A DNA stretch of 64,000 nucleotides from CAWACP01 sp963832965 (GCA_963832965.1 CAWHVW010000003.1:1674001-1738000), one strand, 5' to 3'. Shown: positions 8,853-16,505, counted from the first letter of the stretch. The notes: a model not told the origin generated them from the letters alone. Numbers and translations are program-made.

Positions 8853-9605
8853 TCACTTGAAAATCCCGAGACGTTGTCCTTCCGTGTCGAGACGCGACAA
8901 GATGTCCCCGACGAGTTCCACAAAATAGTCGAGTACTTTCAGAGCCGGTTCGCCTGCAACAAAGGGAACGTCTTCGAAGGCGACGAAAAGACCGATCTCA
9001 ATCTTACCCTTGACTGGTTGACCGGCAAAACCGGTGAAGATCTCGATTTCCCGCTTAGCACTATCCCAAGCAGGGTTGACCGGAATGTGGTGGATAGCAC
9101 CCTCAGCATGGACATCGCCGAGTTTCGAGTTGAGCGCGATAGTGAGCAACTTGTGTTTGTCTGTCACTGCCAACTTGTTGAGTGCCCAGAGAAGATCGTT
9201 CCCTCCTTTGTATGGCCGGTAAGCTCGAAAAACGGTGTGGATCTCTTCGGGGACGTCCTTACATCGTCCTAGGTTGTTCTCGAAATCGGCGGCGCTTCCG
9301 CCAAAGGGGAAGGCCGTGTGCAGGGGGTGAATTTTTCCAGCAGCCACCGCCAACCCATACGCCACGTTGTCTAGCGCATCTCGAAGGTTATGCAGTGCAT
9401 CAGAAGCCAACGTGACACACAGGTCAGGAAGACCTCGAGTGAACCGCAGCTTATGAATCTCAAGGAGCGGCTCTTTCGTGTCAGGCTCTGCTACCCAGAT
9501 GTAGGGTGTGGCGTTGAAGAATGCCACGGTTTCGCCCTCCAAAGCTGCGATGTGTTCCTTTGCTCGCGAGACTTTGCGGTGCGCACCTTGGAAGTGATGA
9601 GACAT
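8853..9605 (-). CDS. Conserved-looking soluble protein of unknown function
   Basis: A 250-residue soluble protein without signal peptide or membrane segment. It contains VTLASDALHNLRDALDNVAY, and later DLLWALNKLAVTDKHKLL. The 'L..LRDALDHVVY..K..DKH' pattern recalls conserved hypothetical proteins of soil bacteria with a helical, HEPN-like arrangement, but I cannot assign a function. The upstream neighbour on this strand is the attC-like hairpin at 9621-9690, which ends about 16 bp before the start codon. The PD-(D/E)xK-like gene follows closely. Confidence 0.5.
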   Translation of the reverse strand: MSHHFQGAHRKVSRAKEHIAALEGETVAFFNATPYIWVAEPDTKEPLLEIHKLRFTRGLPDLCVTLASDALHNLRDALDNVAYGLAVAAGKIHPLHTAFPFGGSAADFENNLGRCKDVPEEIHTVFRAYRPYKGGNDLLWALNKLAVTDKHKLLTIALNSKLGDVHAEGAIHHIPVNPAWDSAKREIEIFTGFAGQPVKGKIEIGLFVAFEDVPFVAGEPALKVLDYFVELVGDILSRLDTEGQRLGIFK

Positions 9606-9620
9606 TTCCTCTATCGTCCT

Positions 9621-9690
9621 CCCTAACGCCCGACATCGCGTGGCGCCGCTGAGGTTCAGCAGTGCGGCCGCATCGGCGGGCGTTCGTTGT
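9621..9690 (-). repeat. attC-like imperfect inverted repeat
   Basis: AACGCCCG (9625-9632) and CGGGCGTT (9677-9684) are perfect 8-bp arms of a roughly 60-bp imperfect hairpin. An inner stem is formed by GCCGCTGA and TCAGC...GCGGC. Read on the minus strand, the element ends in GTTAGGG, six of seven bases of the integron GTTRRRY core, and the next gene starts 16 bp later. That is the spacing of integron cassettes. The other core site is poor and no integron integrase is visible, so this is suggestive only. The rest of 9606-10065 shows no convincing gene. Confidence 0.4.
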
Positions 9691-10065
9691 GGCCGATCCG
9701 CCTTGGTTGATGCTTCTGCATTCTCGCGGGCTTTGCAGCTTGGTTCGGGACCGCTCCAGTCGCCGTTCGTCGACGCGAATCCGCCGACTCTGAGCCTGAC
9801 TCGGACGCGCTTCGCTGAGCGACATACGGACGAATCGTCGCCATTTGAGACGTGCGCGGCTGGTGATCCAGACGCGGCGTTGTAGGACGTTCCTTCCGTG
9901 ATGCCCAGTCACCCGTGGCCAGCGATATTGACACCGAATGTCCATACGAAGCCGGCGGGCGGCACGACAGCCGCTGCAAACCGGCATGCCGTGACCACCT
10001 GGCTCGACTTAGGCAGTAAGATTCACTTGAAATCCGCCGCGTTGATGGCACAACATGTCATTTCG

Positions 10066-10776
10066 ATGAAAACAGTTGGCTACGTCCGCGTTTCCACAGA
10101 CAAACAGGCAGACCGGGGTGTTTCCCTCGATGCCCAGACGGAGAAGATCCGCGCCATGGCAGTAGTACACGGTGCCGAGTTGCTCGACGTCATCGTGGAC
10201 GGAGGCGAATCCGCCAAAAGCCTGAATCGCCCGGGCATGGCCCGGCTGCTGGCGCTGGTCGATTCCAGCGGAGTGCAAGCCGTCATCGTGGCCAAGCTGG
10301 ACCGCCTGACCAGGAGCGTGAAGGACCTCTGTACGCTACTGGAGCGGTTCGAGCGCCGCGGCGTCGCCCTGATATCCGTCGCGGAATCGCTCGACACAGG
10401 ATCGGCCGCCGGGCGGCTGGTGCTGAACATCATGACGGCGGTCAGCCAGTGGGAGCGGGAGGCGATTGGCGAACGCACGCGGGACGCCATGAGCCACAAG
10501 CGCAGCAACGGCGAGCGTGTCGGCAACGTGGCGTATGGCTATCGGCTCGGGGAAGACGGGCAGCACCTGGTACCCGACCTCGGCGAGCAGGAGGCTCTGG
10601 CTGAAATCCAGAGGCTGCGAAGCGACGGCGTGCCCTTGCGGGGAATTGCAGCCTCACTCAATCATCGAGCGTTCCGGACCCGCCGAGGCACGGCCTGGAG
10701 GCTGGAGTCGGTGGCCCGAGTCCTGAAACGGGACAACGTTGCGCTTCATCTGAAGAAATCGCGCTTAGACAGATGA
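10066..10776 (+). CDS. Serine recombinase (resolvase/invertase family)
   Basis: A 236-residue site-specific recombinase. The catalytic serine is Ser10 in GYVRVSTDKQ. Other family blocks are VIVAKLDRLTRSVKDL (about residue 75) and AGRLVLNIMTAVSQWEREAI (about 115), which leads into the long E helix. The C-terminus (DGVPLRGIAASLNHRAFRTR) is a DNA-binding helix-turn-helix. It is much shorter than large phage serine integrases. The ATG at 10066 is chosen because homology starts there; no clear ribosome-binding site is visible, and ATG at 10045 is an alternative. It is the only intact recombinase in the accessory region. Confidence 0.85.
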   Translation: MKTVGYVRVSTDKQADRGVSLDAQTEKIRAMAVVHGAELLDVIVDGGESAKSLNRPGMARLLALVDSSGVQAVIVAKLDRLTRSVKDLCTLLERFERRGVALISVAESLDTGSAAGRLVLNIMTAVSQWEREAIGERTRDAMSHKRSNGERVGNVAYGYRLGEDGQHLVPDLGEQEALAEIQRLRSDGVPLRGIAASLNHRAFRTRRGTAWRLESVARVLKRDNVALHLKKSRLDR

Positions 10777-10909
10777 GCCGTGTACCGCCAGCTTTTTGTG
10801 TTAGGTGTGAGTAAAGGCAGGTGCATGAGTGTGGCTCTTCACCCGTTACGGTTTTTTCTCAATTGCCTGTGCCGGCAGGCCAGATGGCTCGATTGATTCG
10901 GGAACGGTG

Positions 10910-11236
10910 ATGATCCGGGCGCGTCGCGCCGCTCATCTCGTCAATCTTCAAAAGCGCTTCCCGGCGCTGGCTCGCGAAGAGATTGTGACGCTTCCGAATC
11001 GGGACTACCGTTATCGCCTGATCGTCCCCAAGGAAGTATGGGTCGGTGCTCTTGTCGAATTAGGGCAAGAGCAGGATTGGGCGAATTTCAAGAACGAAGT
11101 AGCGCGATTCAACGGTCGTGACGACTACGAAGGCGCCCTCCACCGGATATGGAGAGCGATGTACGAGCTGCAGGATGACGCTGCAAAGGAGAAACCTGAT
11201 GCCGTTCTATCCAGACGATCCAGAATTGGGAGATGA
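10910..11236 (+). CDS. Small conserved protein of unknown function
   Basis: This 108-residue protein has the features of a small family often found on plasmids and islands: HLVNLQKRFPALAREEIVTL, NRDYRYRLIVPKEVW, QEQDWANFKNEVARF, and ALHRIWRAMYELQ near the end. It is soluble and helical with conserved aromatics; the role is unknown. ATG at 10910 is preferred, since the residues before it (from 10829) look unlike the family. Its last 38 bp overlap the next gene, indicating translational coupling. Confidence 0.55.
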   Translation: MIRARRAAHLVNLQKRFPALAREEIVTLPNRDYRYRLIVPKEVWVGALVELGQEQDWANFKNEVARFNGRDDYEGALHRIWRAMYELQDDAAKEKPDAVLSRRSRIGR

Positions 11237-11360
11237 GAACGATCCTGAATACAAAGAGCAGTTGTTCCAGACTATGCGTTACATGAAGACTTTGAAGCTG
11301 GAGAACTTCGACGAGAAGTTCGCGCAAGAGTACAAGGAGTGGCTGGCGAAGCAGGAGTAG
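11199..11360 (+). CDS. Small acidic protein
   Basis: A 53-residue, highly acidic, helical protein (PFYPDDPELGDENDPEYKEQ, ending EYKEWLAKQE). A strong AAGGAG at 11186-11191 lies seven bases before the ATG, so translation is likely. It overlaps the end of the preceding small gene by 38 bp in another frame. Not recognised. Its size, charge and coupling suggest a partner or inhibitor of the preceding protein, which is inference. Confidence 0.5.
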   Translation: MPFYPDDPELGDENDPEYKEQLFQTMRYMKTLKLENFDEKFAQEYKEWLAKQE

Positions 11361-11474
11361 ATTGCAATCAGCTGCACGGAGAGTATGAGCGCCTCGCACA
11401 TGGGAATCTTGGAAGCGAGACCCCGCCGAGGCCTCGTTTAAGGACAGTGGAACGATAACTACGGAGGTCCCCCA

Positions 11475-12251
11475 GTGGACGTCACGAGCAAGGATAAGGC
11501 ATTAGAGTTTCTCAAAGGACTAAAAGAGACGCTGAATAATAATCTGCCGGGACCCGCCGAAATGGAGTCCTTGATTCGACGCACGGTCGCTGCGGCGAAG
11601 ACTGACGATAAGCAGAAGCACTTGCGCCTTCCGGAAGCGGCCTTTCTCAACGGGTGGGCGCTCAAGGAGCTCTTCGAGGTGCTGAAGGCCCAAGTCGGAT
11701 GGTCAAGTGAAAAGGCACAACAAGCATTGCTCAATGAGTACCACCACACGACGCCAGGCCTGTCGCGGCAGTCGCCCATTCGGTGGGAGCGCCACCCTTT
11801 CCGAAAGATTCTGGGCGCCAGCCCCACCGATGTGTATCAGGGCTGGAAGAACCCCAAGACAGGTCACGCGTTGACCCAAAGCTGCCCGGACTTCTCTCTC
11901 CGCGAACCGTTTCCTCATTCCATCGTCTTCGAGGGGAAGTACTTTCCGCGCGGCTCGATCGACTATGCGCAACGACAGCTTGTCACTGATATTTATCAGG
12001 CCTTCTTCTACCGAGGTCTGCCCCGTCTCGCCGCGACTAAGAAGCACCCAGAATGGAATTACGACTACGCCTGCCTCATGGCCTATGACGCTTCGCCAAC
12101 AGGTGCCCTCTCTTTGGCGTGGACAGCCCTTCCTCCCGAAACTCGCGACAGCTTTTGGAAAGGCGCCAACGTGTATGTCATGATCCTCCGGGGTTCGAGC
12201 AAAGTGACGCCGCTGAGCGTGGTCGATCCGGTGGAGGAGAAGCGCCACTAG
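11475..12251 (+). CDS. Unknown protein with PD-(D/E)xK nuclease signature
   Basis: A 258-residue soluble protein. The central motif CPDFSLREPFPHSIVFEGKY has the spacing of a PD-(D/E)xK nuclease active site (PD, then about 11 residues, then ExK), followed by a helix with QRQLVTDIYQAFF. The N-terminal 100 residues are helical (EFLKGLKETLNNNLPGPAEM). The start is GTG at 11475, fixed by GGAGGT at 11463-11468 six bases upstream. It could be a stand-alone nuclease of a defence or mobile system. I do not recognise a named family. Confidence 0.6.
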   Translation: MDVTSKDKALEFLKGLKETLNNNLPGPAEMESLIRRTVAAAKTDDKQKHLRLPEAAFLNGWALKELFEVLKAQVGWSSEKAQQALLNEYHHTTPGLSRQSPIRWERHPFRKILGASPTDVYQGWKNPKTGHALTQSCPDFSLREPFPHSIVFEGKYFPRGSIDYAQRQLVTDIYQAFFYRGLPRLAATKKHPEWNYDYACLMAYDASPTGALSLAWTALPPETRDSFWKGANVYVMILRGSSKVTPLSVVDPVEEKRH

Positions 12252-12564
12252 ACGCGGCGGCCATTTCGCGCCGAAACGGCACCGCTCAGCCCGGGTAGCG
12301 CGTTAAGTCCACCGGGCGTTCGCCGCGCTAGCAGCCACCATTGTCCGCCTCTGGCCTGCCGACGCCACAGAGGCGCGTTTACGCGCCAAATTCGGGCCAA
12401 CGTCGCGCCTGCCTGGCCGGAACATTCCCACTCTGCAATGTTTTGATTGGTAGTCCGGCTTACATAAGCCAGCCAGCCGTGACGTGACCGGTCCGTGACG
12501 TCACTTACTTCCCTGCCCCGGGCGGCTGGAAAAGCGGGGGGCGGCGTAGAATGGGCTGATCGCA
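12252..12564. other. Intergenic region with GTGACGT repeats
   Basis: I find no gene here. At 12479-12504, 61 bp before the next start codon, two GTGACGT copies enclose the palindrome GACCGGTC, and the second copy is part of the palindrome TGACGTCA. It could be an operator. Nothing else stands out. Confidence 0.3.
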
Positions 12565-12808
12565 ATGGAACGCCCTCCATACCAAATCGGGGACAGAGTG
12601 CGCGTCGTTCGCATCCCTCCTCACCTCGATACGCCCAAGTGTCCTCGCAAGGTCAAGCGTGCGTTTGCAGAGGCGCTGGGCAATGTCTATCGAGTCGATG
12701 AAGTCGATTGGGGCGGTTGGGTATGGCTTCACCTGAGAACAACCGAAGGAATCGGAGTGCAGCCAGATTGCGGAACTGGTGAGACCGGTCGAGGAAGACT
12801 CAAAGTAA
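12565..12808 (+). pseudogene. Small conserved protein, frameshifted near its end
   Basis: The protein MERPPYQIGDRVRVVRIPPH... continues to FAEALGNVYRVDEVDWGGWV, a pattern typical of an SH3-like conserved hypothetical protein of about 80 residues. In the original frame it then runs on into sequence overlapping the antisense DUF3489 gene, which is unlikely to be real. In the +1 frame the end reads AELVRPVEEDSK and stops at TAA 12806, which fits the family far better. A one-base deletion near 12772 (after QPDC) would explain this. Confidence 0.45.
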
Positions 12809-12917
12809 GGCGCACCCAAAACGCGCCCGGCAGCGCCACTATCCGGGGCTCCACAAACAGAAACGCCGCCCCGGCTGGTACGAGGAGCGGCGTTTGGAAA
12901 AGGGCGGAACGGGCGGG

Positions 12918-13316
12918 CTACTTCGCGATCTTGTACGTCCGTTCGCCGTCCGCGTTCTTTGACGATTCAATCTTCTCCCCGCCCTTGCTGCCGAGGATGG
13001 AAACGAACCCGCGAACGGTGTGCTTCTGCCAGCCCGTGGCCTCCATTATCTCGGCCAACGTCACGCCCTTTGCGCGCTTCATTAGCGCGATTACCTCGGC
13101 CTTCTTGTTGCTGCCCTCCGCTGCCGGTTTTGGAGCCTTCTTGCCGGCCCAGGCTTCTTTCTTGGGCGCGGCGGCCTTGGTGGTCTTCTTCGCCTTGGGC
13201 GTGCCCTTCTTCTGGGTGGCACCCTTCTTCGAGGACGGCTTCTCCGGCGCGACGTGCGCGCCCTGTTCCGCAATGGCGACGCTGCCGGCGCCGGTGGTGG
13301 TGTCTGCGTTGTTCAT
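12918..13316 (-). CDS. DUF3489 domain protein with basic tail
   Basis: A 132-residue protein. The first 70 residues are a histone-like Lys/Ala/Pro-rich tail (KKGTPKAKKTTKAAAPKKEA). The C-terminal 60 residues are a winged-helix DUF3489 domain (LMKRAKGVTLAEIMEATGWQ, then HTVRGFVSILGSK). DUF3489 proteins are common in phages and islands and are thought to bind DNA. The basic tail supports nonspecific DNA binding. ATG at 13316. Confidence 0.75.
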   Translation of the reverse strand: MNNADTTTGAGSVAIAEQGAHVAPEKPSSKKGATQKKGTPKAKKTTKAAAPKKEAWAGKKAPKPAAEGSNKKAEVIALMKRAKGVTLAEIMEATGWQKHTVRGFVSILGSKGGEKIESSKNADGERTYKIAK

Positions 13317-13701
13317 GGTTCGTGATCCTTTCAGTTCAATGGTTTACGCGGTTGTTCTGCGCAGGACCATTCATCACTCGTATGGCCGGAACAAGCAAGC
13401 AGAATCGTCCGGTCTGTCTATTGGCGCGGGTGGTCCTTTTCGTTGACCTGACAAAACAGGCGACGCGTTCGTGCCATCAGTGAAATGCGGGCGACTGCGT
13501 AGGAGGAAAAGGGATTAACGAGCGTCCCATCGCTCGGTCTCGGTCGCTGGGAGTTTTGAGGGGCTTCGCCCGCCGCTGGCTGACCATATCACCAGCGTTC
13601 ACCTGATGGTTAGCATTCGGCGAGTTAATTCGTCAACAGAAACGAGGCGATCCTGGCTGCGACCCTACGGATTGGTATTGATGTCCGTCGATTTCCGGCA
13701 G
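13317..13701. other. Intergenic, nothing recognised
   Basis: No convincing gene, RNA or repeat is seen. Open frames here are shadows of the minus-strand gene that ends at 13702. Confidence 0.3.
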
Positions 13702-14154
13702 TTAGTCTGTCATCCCCGCATCTTCGCCGCTGATCCCCAATTGATTCTTCCGGTCGCAGATCTGGTCGTAGGGCGGAGGTTCCGTCGGAACTACCCATTT
13801 AGCAGCATCACGAAGCGCCCTCCGTATGGGCTTGCTCTTCTTGCCAAACACATAGCCGTGCGCAGGTTCCTCGGCAGTTGGGTCCGGGCCAACCTGCTGT
13901 CCGTGGTCGCGGCAGACACCTGCTGTGACACTCATTAACAGGTCATTAGGGTGATTTCGTAGGGCGTCGTCCGGAAGACGGCCCGCGCTCACCATTGCGT
14001 TCTCCAGAGTCACCGACAGATCAGTCTTTCGGAAGGCTGCGGAGGACACCCCGGTCTTGCCTCCGTCGCTTCCCGTTAAGTGAGTGAGGTGGATACGCCG
14101 AAAGAGCCTCTCATCATGCGGGATACTCGGATCGTTGGCGTAATTCGTGACCAT
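13702..14154 (-). CDS. Unknown protein of the TIGR04255 module
   Basis: A 150-residue soluble protein beginning MVTNYANDPSIPHDERLFRR. The segment LFRRIHLTHLTGSDGGKTGV and a following SSAAFRKTDLSVTLE are of a kind often found in short genes of mobile or toxin-like loci. No catalytic motif is obvious. It is third in a minus-strand run after the TIGR04255 gene and a frameshifted gene, with 12 bp to the latter. It is probably part of one transcript controlled from the operators at 15.5-15.7 kb. Confidence 0.55.
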   Translation of the reverse strand: MVTNYANDPSIPHDERLFRRIHLTHLTGSDGGKTGVSSAAFRKTDLSVTLENAMVSAGRLPDDALRNHPNDLLMSVTAGVCRDHGQQVGPDPTAEEPAHGYVFGKKSKPIRRALRDAAKWVVPTEPPPYDQICDRKNQLGISGEDAGMTD

Positions 14155-14166
14155 GCCTGACAGGGT

Positions 14167-14638
14167 TCACTTCAGACTCGCGATGTACCTTTGAAGTTGA
14201 TCGTAGCTTCTGGAAATCGGCCCTTCGCACTCAGTCGCGCTGTTGTCTTCGTAATAGTAGAACCCCGCTGGTTCGTCGGCGGGGAATTCGATCTCGAGGT
14301 TGCGACCATGCCGATGCCATTCGACTCTGGACGCCCCCGTCGCTGAGAGGGACCACACTCGGCGGCGGAGCGCCGTTATCCATAACGTCAACTAGCAGCA
14401 GCAACGCTTGCTGGACGATTTGCTCATGGATTTGGCTGGCTCCATAGCCATCCCAGTCTTGAGGCAGTTGGAGTAGGTCCAGAAAGGACTGGATCGTCGG
14501 CTGCAACCAGACCGGAGATGTTGGCTCCAATGGATGGGAGGCAGTAGAGAACGCAACTGCATTCGAGGCCCCCGACTCCCACTTCGGGCGGAAGCGGCTT
14601 GTGGTTAGCGCCGGAAGCGCTTGCGCGTAGGTGGCCAT
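14167..14638 (-). pseudogene. Middle gene of the TIGR04255 module, one frameshift
   Basis: The protein starts MATYAQALPALTTSRFRPKW and runs through PQDWDGYGASQIHEQIVQQA to PPPSVVPLSDGGVQ. The frame then breaks near 14325, where one extra A appears. The other frame continues EWHRHGRNLEIEFPADEPAG and ends at 14167. The 'W-D-GYGA...PPPSVVP...GGVQ-EWH-NG-LEIEF' layout is a recognisable conserved hypothetical family. The ATG shares one base with the stop codon of the TIGR04255 gene (TAATG), so translation is coupled. It is a recent pseudogene or a sequencing error. Confidence 0.55.
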
Positions 14639-15453
14639 TATCGTTTCCTCTTCCAAACCTGATGCATTTCTGTCGTTGTCATTTCTGCGAAGGAACGTAC
14701 AATCCACTCTCTGCCCAAGTCAAAGAATTCCGTTGAGCTGCCAAGCAAGCCGCGCGCGGTCAGATTGAAGACGAACATGGGCTTGTTATCCGCGCTGTTA
14801 AGGGCCGCCTGGACGTCAGCGTGAAGTCGACCAACAGGATGCCCAGAGCCATCCCTGATCGGGAACCGGGCATGGAAAGCAGCGTCCTCCGCCTTCCCGG
14901 GGAAAGGGCCACGCGGATGCTTCCATAGCGTGAAAACCTTGTCCAGATCCTCGTGGCTGGCCCAACCTTCGCCGGGCACTATGTGGTTGACGTACGTCAC
15001 CTCGCACTGGTTCACACCGATTGCGCCGAGCTTTTCACGAAATGCGAACTCTTGGAATTCCTTGAAGTCCTGCTGGAACCATTCCTTGACGCTTTCGTAG
15101 CGAGGGTAAGCGTCGCCTTCCCCAGTCTTCCGCCAGTTCTTGATGAACCGGTCGGTCTGAACTTGGAGCAGTTCATTCTCGGTTTGGTGGAGGAACCAGA
15201 AGCGCGGCAGGGGGGGGATTTCAAGAATCGGGAACTGCAATCCGAGGCGGCGCCGTACCGGCTCGGGGAATCTTTCCACCACCGAATCCAGAGCAAGTCG
15301 CTCTTCGGTTCTCGGATATCGGTCCCTGATCTGATCCCAGAACAGACCGAAATGAGCGGCCCTCATCGCACTGAGGGGCTCGAACTGGACCGAGAGAACC
15401 ACTTCGACGACAGGTGGGCTCTCGAAGTCGGGAAGGTCTGCAGGCCGCGACAT
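14638..15453 (-). CDS. TIGR04255 family protein
   Basis: A 271-residue protein with the marks of the sporadically distributed TIGR04255 family: an opening LPDFESPPVVEVVLSVQFEP, central QTENELLQVQTDRFIKNWRK, NQCEVTYVNHIVPGEGW, and a C-terminal FDLGREWIVRSFAEMTT segment. Its biochemical function is unknown. The start is ATG 15453 (a GTG directly precedes it). It is the first gene of a minus-strand, translationally coupled module. Facing it across 15.45-15.67 kb is an XRE-type regulator, with three palindromic operators between. That layout is typical of tightly repressed toxic or defence modules. Confidence 0.75.
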   Translation of the reverse strand: MSRPADLPDFESPPVVEVVLSVQFEPLSAMRAAHFGLFWDQIRDRYPRTEERLALDSVVERFPEPVRRRLGLQFPILEIPPLPRFWFLHQTENELLQVQTDRFIKNWRKTGEGDAYPRYESVKEWFQQDFKEFQEFAFREKLGAIGVNQCEVTYVNHIVPGEGWASHEDLDKVFTLWKHPRGPFPGKAEDAAFHARFPIRDGSGHPVGRLHADVQAALNSADNKPMFVFNLTARGLLGSSTEFFDLGREWIVRSFAEMTTTEMHQVWKRKR

Positions 15454-15509
15454 CACGACGGGACACCTGTACTCGACATTCGCTGGTTCAACCGCTTTCC
15501 GAGAGTCGG

Positions 15510-15538
15510 TATGGTGTAATTCACTATGCTATACCATT
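15510..15538. promoter_or_regulatory. Operator site A (plus half-site)
   Basis: TATGCTATACCATT at 15525-15538 matches 12 of 14 positions of the perfect palindrome at 15664-15677. A further half-site TATGGT begins at 15510. It lies about 60 bp upstream of the TIGR04255 start, within its likely promoter. Confidence 0.55.
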
Positions 15539-15632
15539 CCCGGATCAACGTGCTGGCCCCCCCGACGCATCTTCCGCTTGCCTTACCTGGACCAGTTGCG
15601 CTCCCAGGATTCCGACACATCTTCCTAAGAAC

Positions 15633-15646
15633 TATGGTATACCAAA
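15633..15646. promoter_or_regulatory. Operator site B
   Basis: TATGGTATACCAAA differs at one position from the perfect palindrome at 15664-15677. The centres of B and C are 31 bp apart, about three helical turns, so two dimers would sit on the same DNA face. Confidence 0.65.
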
Positions 15647-15663
15647 TCGTTCGGCTGCTCAAG

Positions 15664-15677
15664 TATGGTATACCATA
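15664..15677. promoter_or_regulatory. Operator site C, perfect palindrome
   Basis: TATGGTATACCATA is a perfect 14-bp palindrome. It covers the first possible start codon of the XRE-type gene (ATG 15665) and ends eight bases before the alternative GTG at 15686. Autorepression by the XRE protein is the likely role. Confidence 0.7.
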
Positions 15678-16098
15678 GTAAATCTGTGCCGCAGTCCTCA
15701 CAAACGAACGTCGATCCGGAGTTTTGGGAACGGCTCCGCGAAACTCTCAAATCCCACATGAAAGCGACGGGGCTCAAGCAAAAGGAGCTTGCGCCGAAGC
15801 TAGGGATCGATCCAACGACGCTCAACAATTTTTGAACCGTCAGAGCAAGGCACTTGGAGGGCTGGCAGTAGCTCTGGCCTGCACAGTTGTCGATCTGGTC
15901 TGTGATGGCAAGAGGATTGGGAGCATCATGCCGCCCGTGAATTGGGAGCAGGTGCCGGAAACCCCTGAAGGACAACTGGTGCTTGAATTCGATGAAGCAT
16001 TCGAAATCACGCGCGAATCGGAGCGCCCCACCATCGTTCTACGAAAGCCCCCAGCGCGCCACGGCAGCCTTCGATTGGTGATTCGGAGAATCAGTTAG
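15665..16098 (+). pseudogene. XRE-type HTH regulator with a slip in a T-run
   Basis: The first frame gives an N-terminal helix-turn-helix (EFWERLRETLKSHMKATGLK, then QKELAPKLGIDPTTLNNF) and stops at once after a run of five Ts near 15830. With one extra T the protein continues LNRQSKALGGLAVALACTVV and reaches a beta-rich C-terminus (GQLVLEFDEAFEITRESERP) ending at 16098, about 144 residues in all. Either the gene is broken, or slippage on the T-run restores it, or one T was lost in sequencing. The operators upstream and the divergent TIGR04255 gene indicate that it is the module's repressor. GTG 15686 is the alternative start. Confidence 0.6.
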
Positions 16099-16156
16099 GA
16101 AGGCGTATCGAGCGGTAGCGGCGCAACTGGGCATCCTCCTTATGAGGGAACCAATT

Positions 16157-16181
16157 GTTGTCGTCTCAGGAAGACGACGAC
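16157..16181. other. Hairpin downstream of the XRE gene
   Basis: GTTGTCGTC and GACGACGAC form a 9-bp stem (one G-T pair) around a 7-base loop, about 60 bp after the XRE-type gene. It lacks a T-tract, so it is at best a weak terminator. The rest of 16099-16371 shows nothing I recognise. Confidence 0.3.
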
Positions 16182-16371
16182 ACGCGCGAAAGACGGTGCC
16201 CAAGGTGCCCAGACTCGCCACCTCATTGGATCGGTTGGTTTGATCGTGGGCAGGCACCGAAATCCACACGATGGCCATGGTTGCCCGTGCTCAAAATGGG
16301 TTTTGGACTCCAGTTGGACTCCGGCGAGGACGTTCTGGCGGGTGGGGGAAGGGTAAGTCTTTGAAGGGGTT

Positions 16372-16447
16372 TGGTGGACCTGGTGAGATTCGAACTCACG
16401 ACCTCTTCCATGCCATGGAAGCGCGCTCCCAACTGCGCCACAGGCCC
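16372..16447 (-). tRNA. tRNA-Ala(GGC)
   Basis: A complete 76-nt cloverleaf with encoded CCA (16372-16374). The anticodon arm is CTTCC-ATGGCAT-GGAAG, giving anticodon GGC and a normal U33. The T-arm is GTGAG-TTCGAAT-CTCAC. Its 3' end faces the accessory region to the left, the orientation expected if it served as an island attachment site. I find no second copy of its 3' end within the window. Confidence 0.93.
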
Positions 16448-16505
16448 ACGGGAAATCATCCCCAATATAACATGCGCCTTTGGCGGGAAAGCCAACGCTT
16501 ACAGT

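Noticed and set aside
9656..10051. Minus-strand open frame of 131 codons upstream of the recombinase
   Set aside because: Its translation is Arg/Ser/Pro-rich low-complexity sequence without a domain pattern, as expected from a shadow frame in high-GC DNA. It also overlaps the attC-like repeat.
10066..10776. Serine recombinase as the integrase of a tRNA-linked island
   Set aside because: tRNA-directed integration is almost always by tyrosine recombinases. This short serine recombinase more likely acts as a resolvase or invertase, so I do not link it to the tRNA-Ala.
12810..13446. Plus-strand continuation of the gene starting at 12565 to 13446
   Set aside because: This part lies opposite the DUF3489 gene, whose low-complexity Lys/Ala codons produce the long open frame. 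The family-like end of the 12565 protein is found in the other frame, stopping at 12808.
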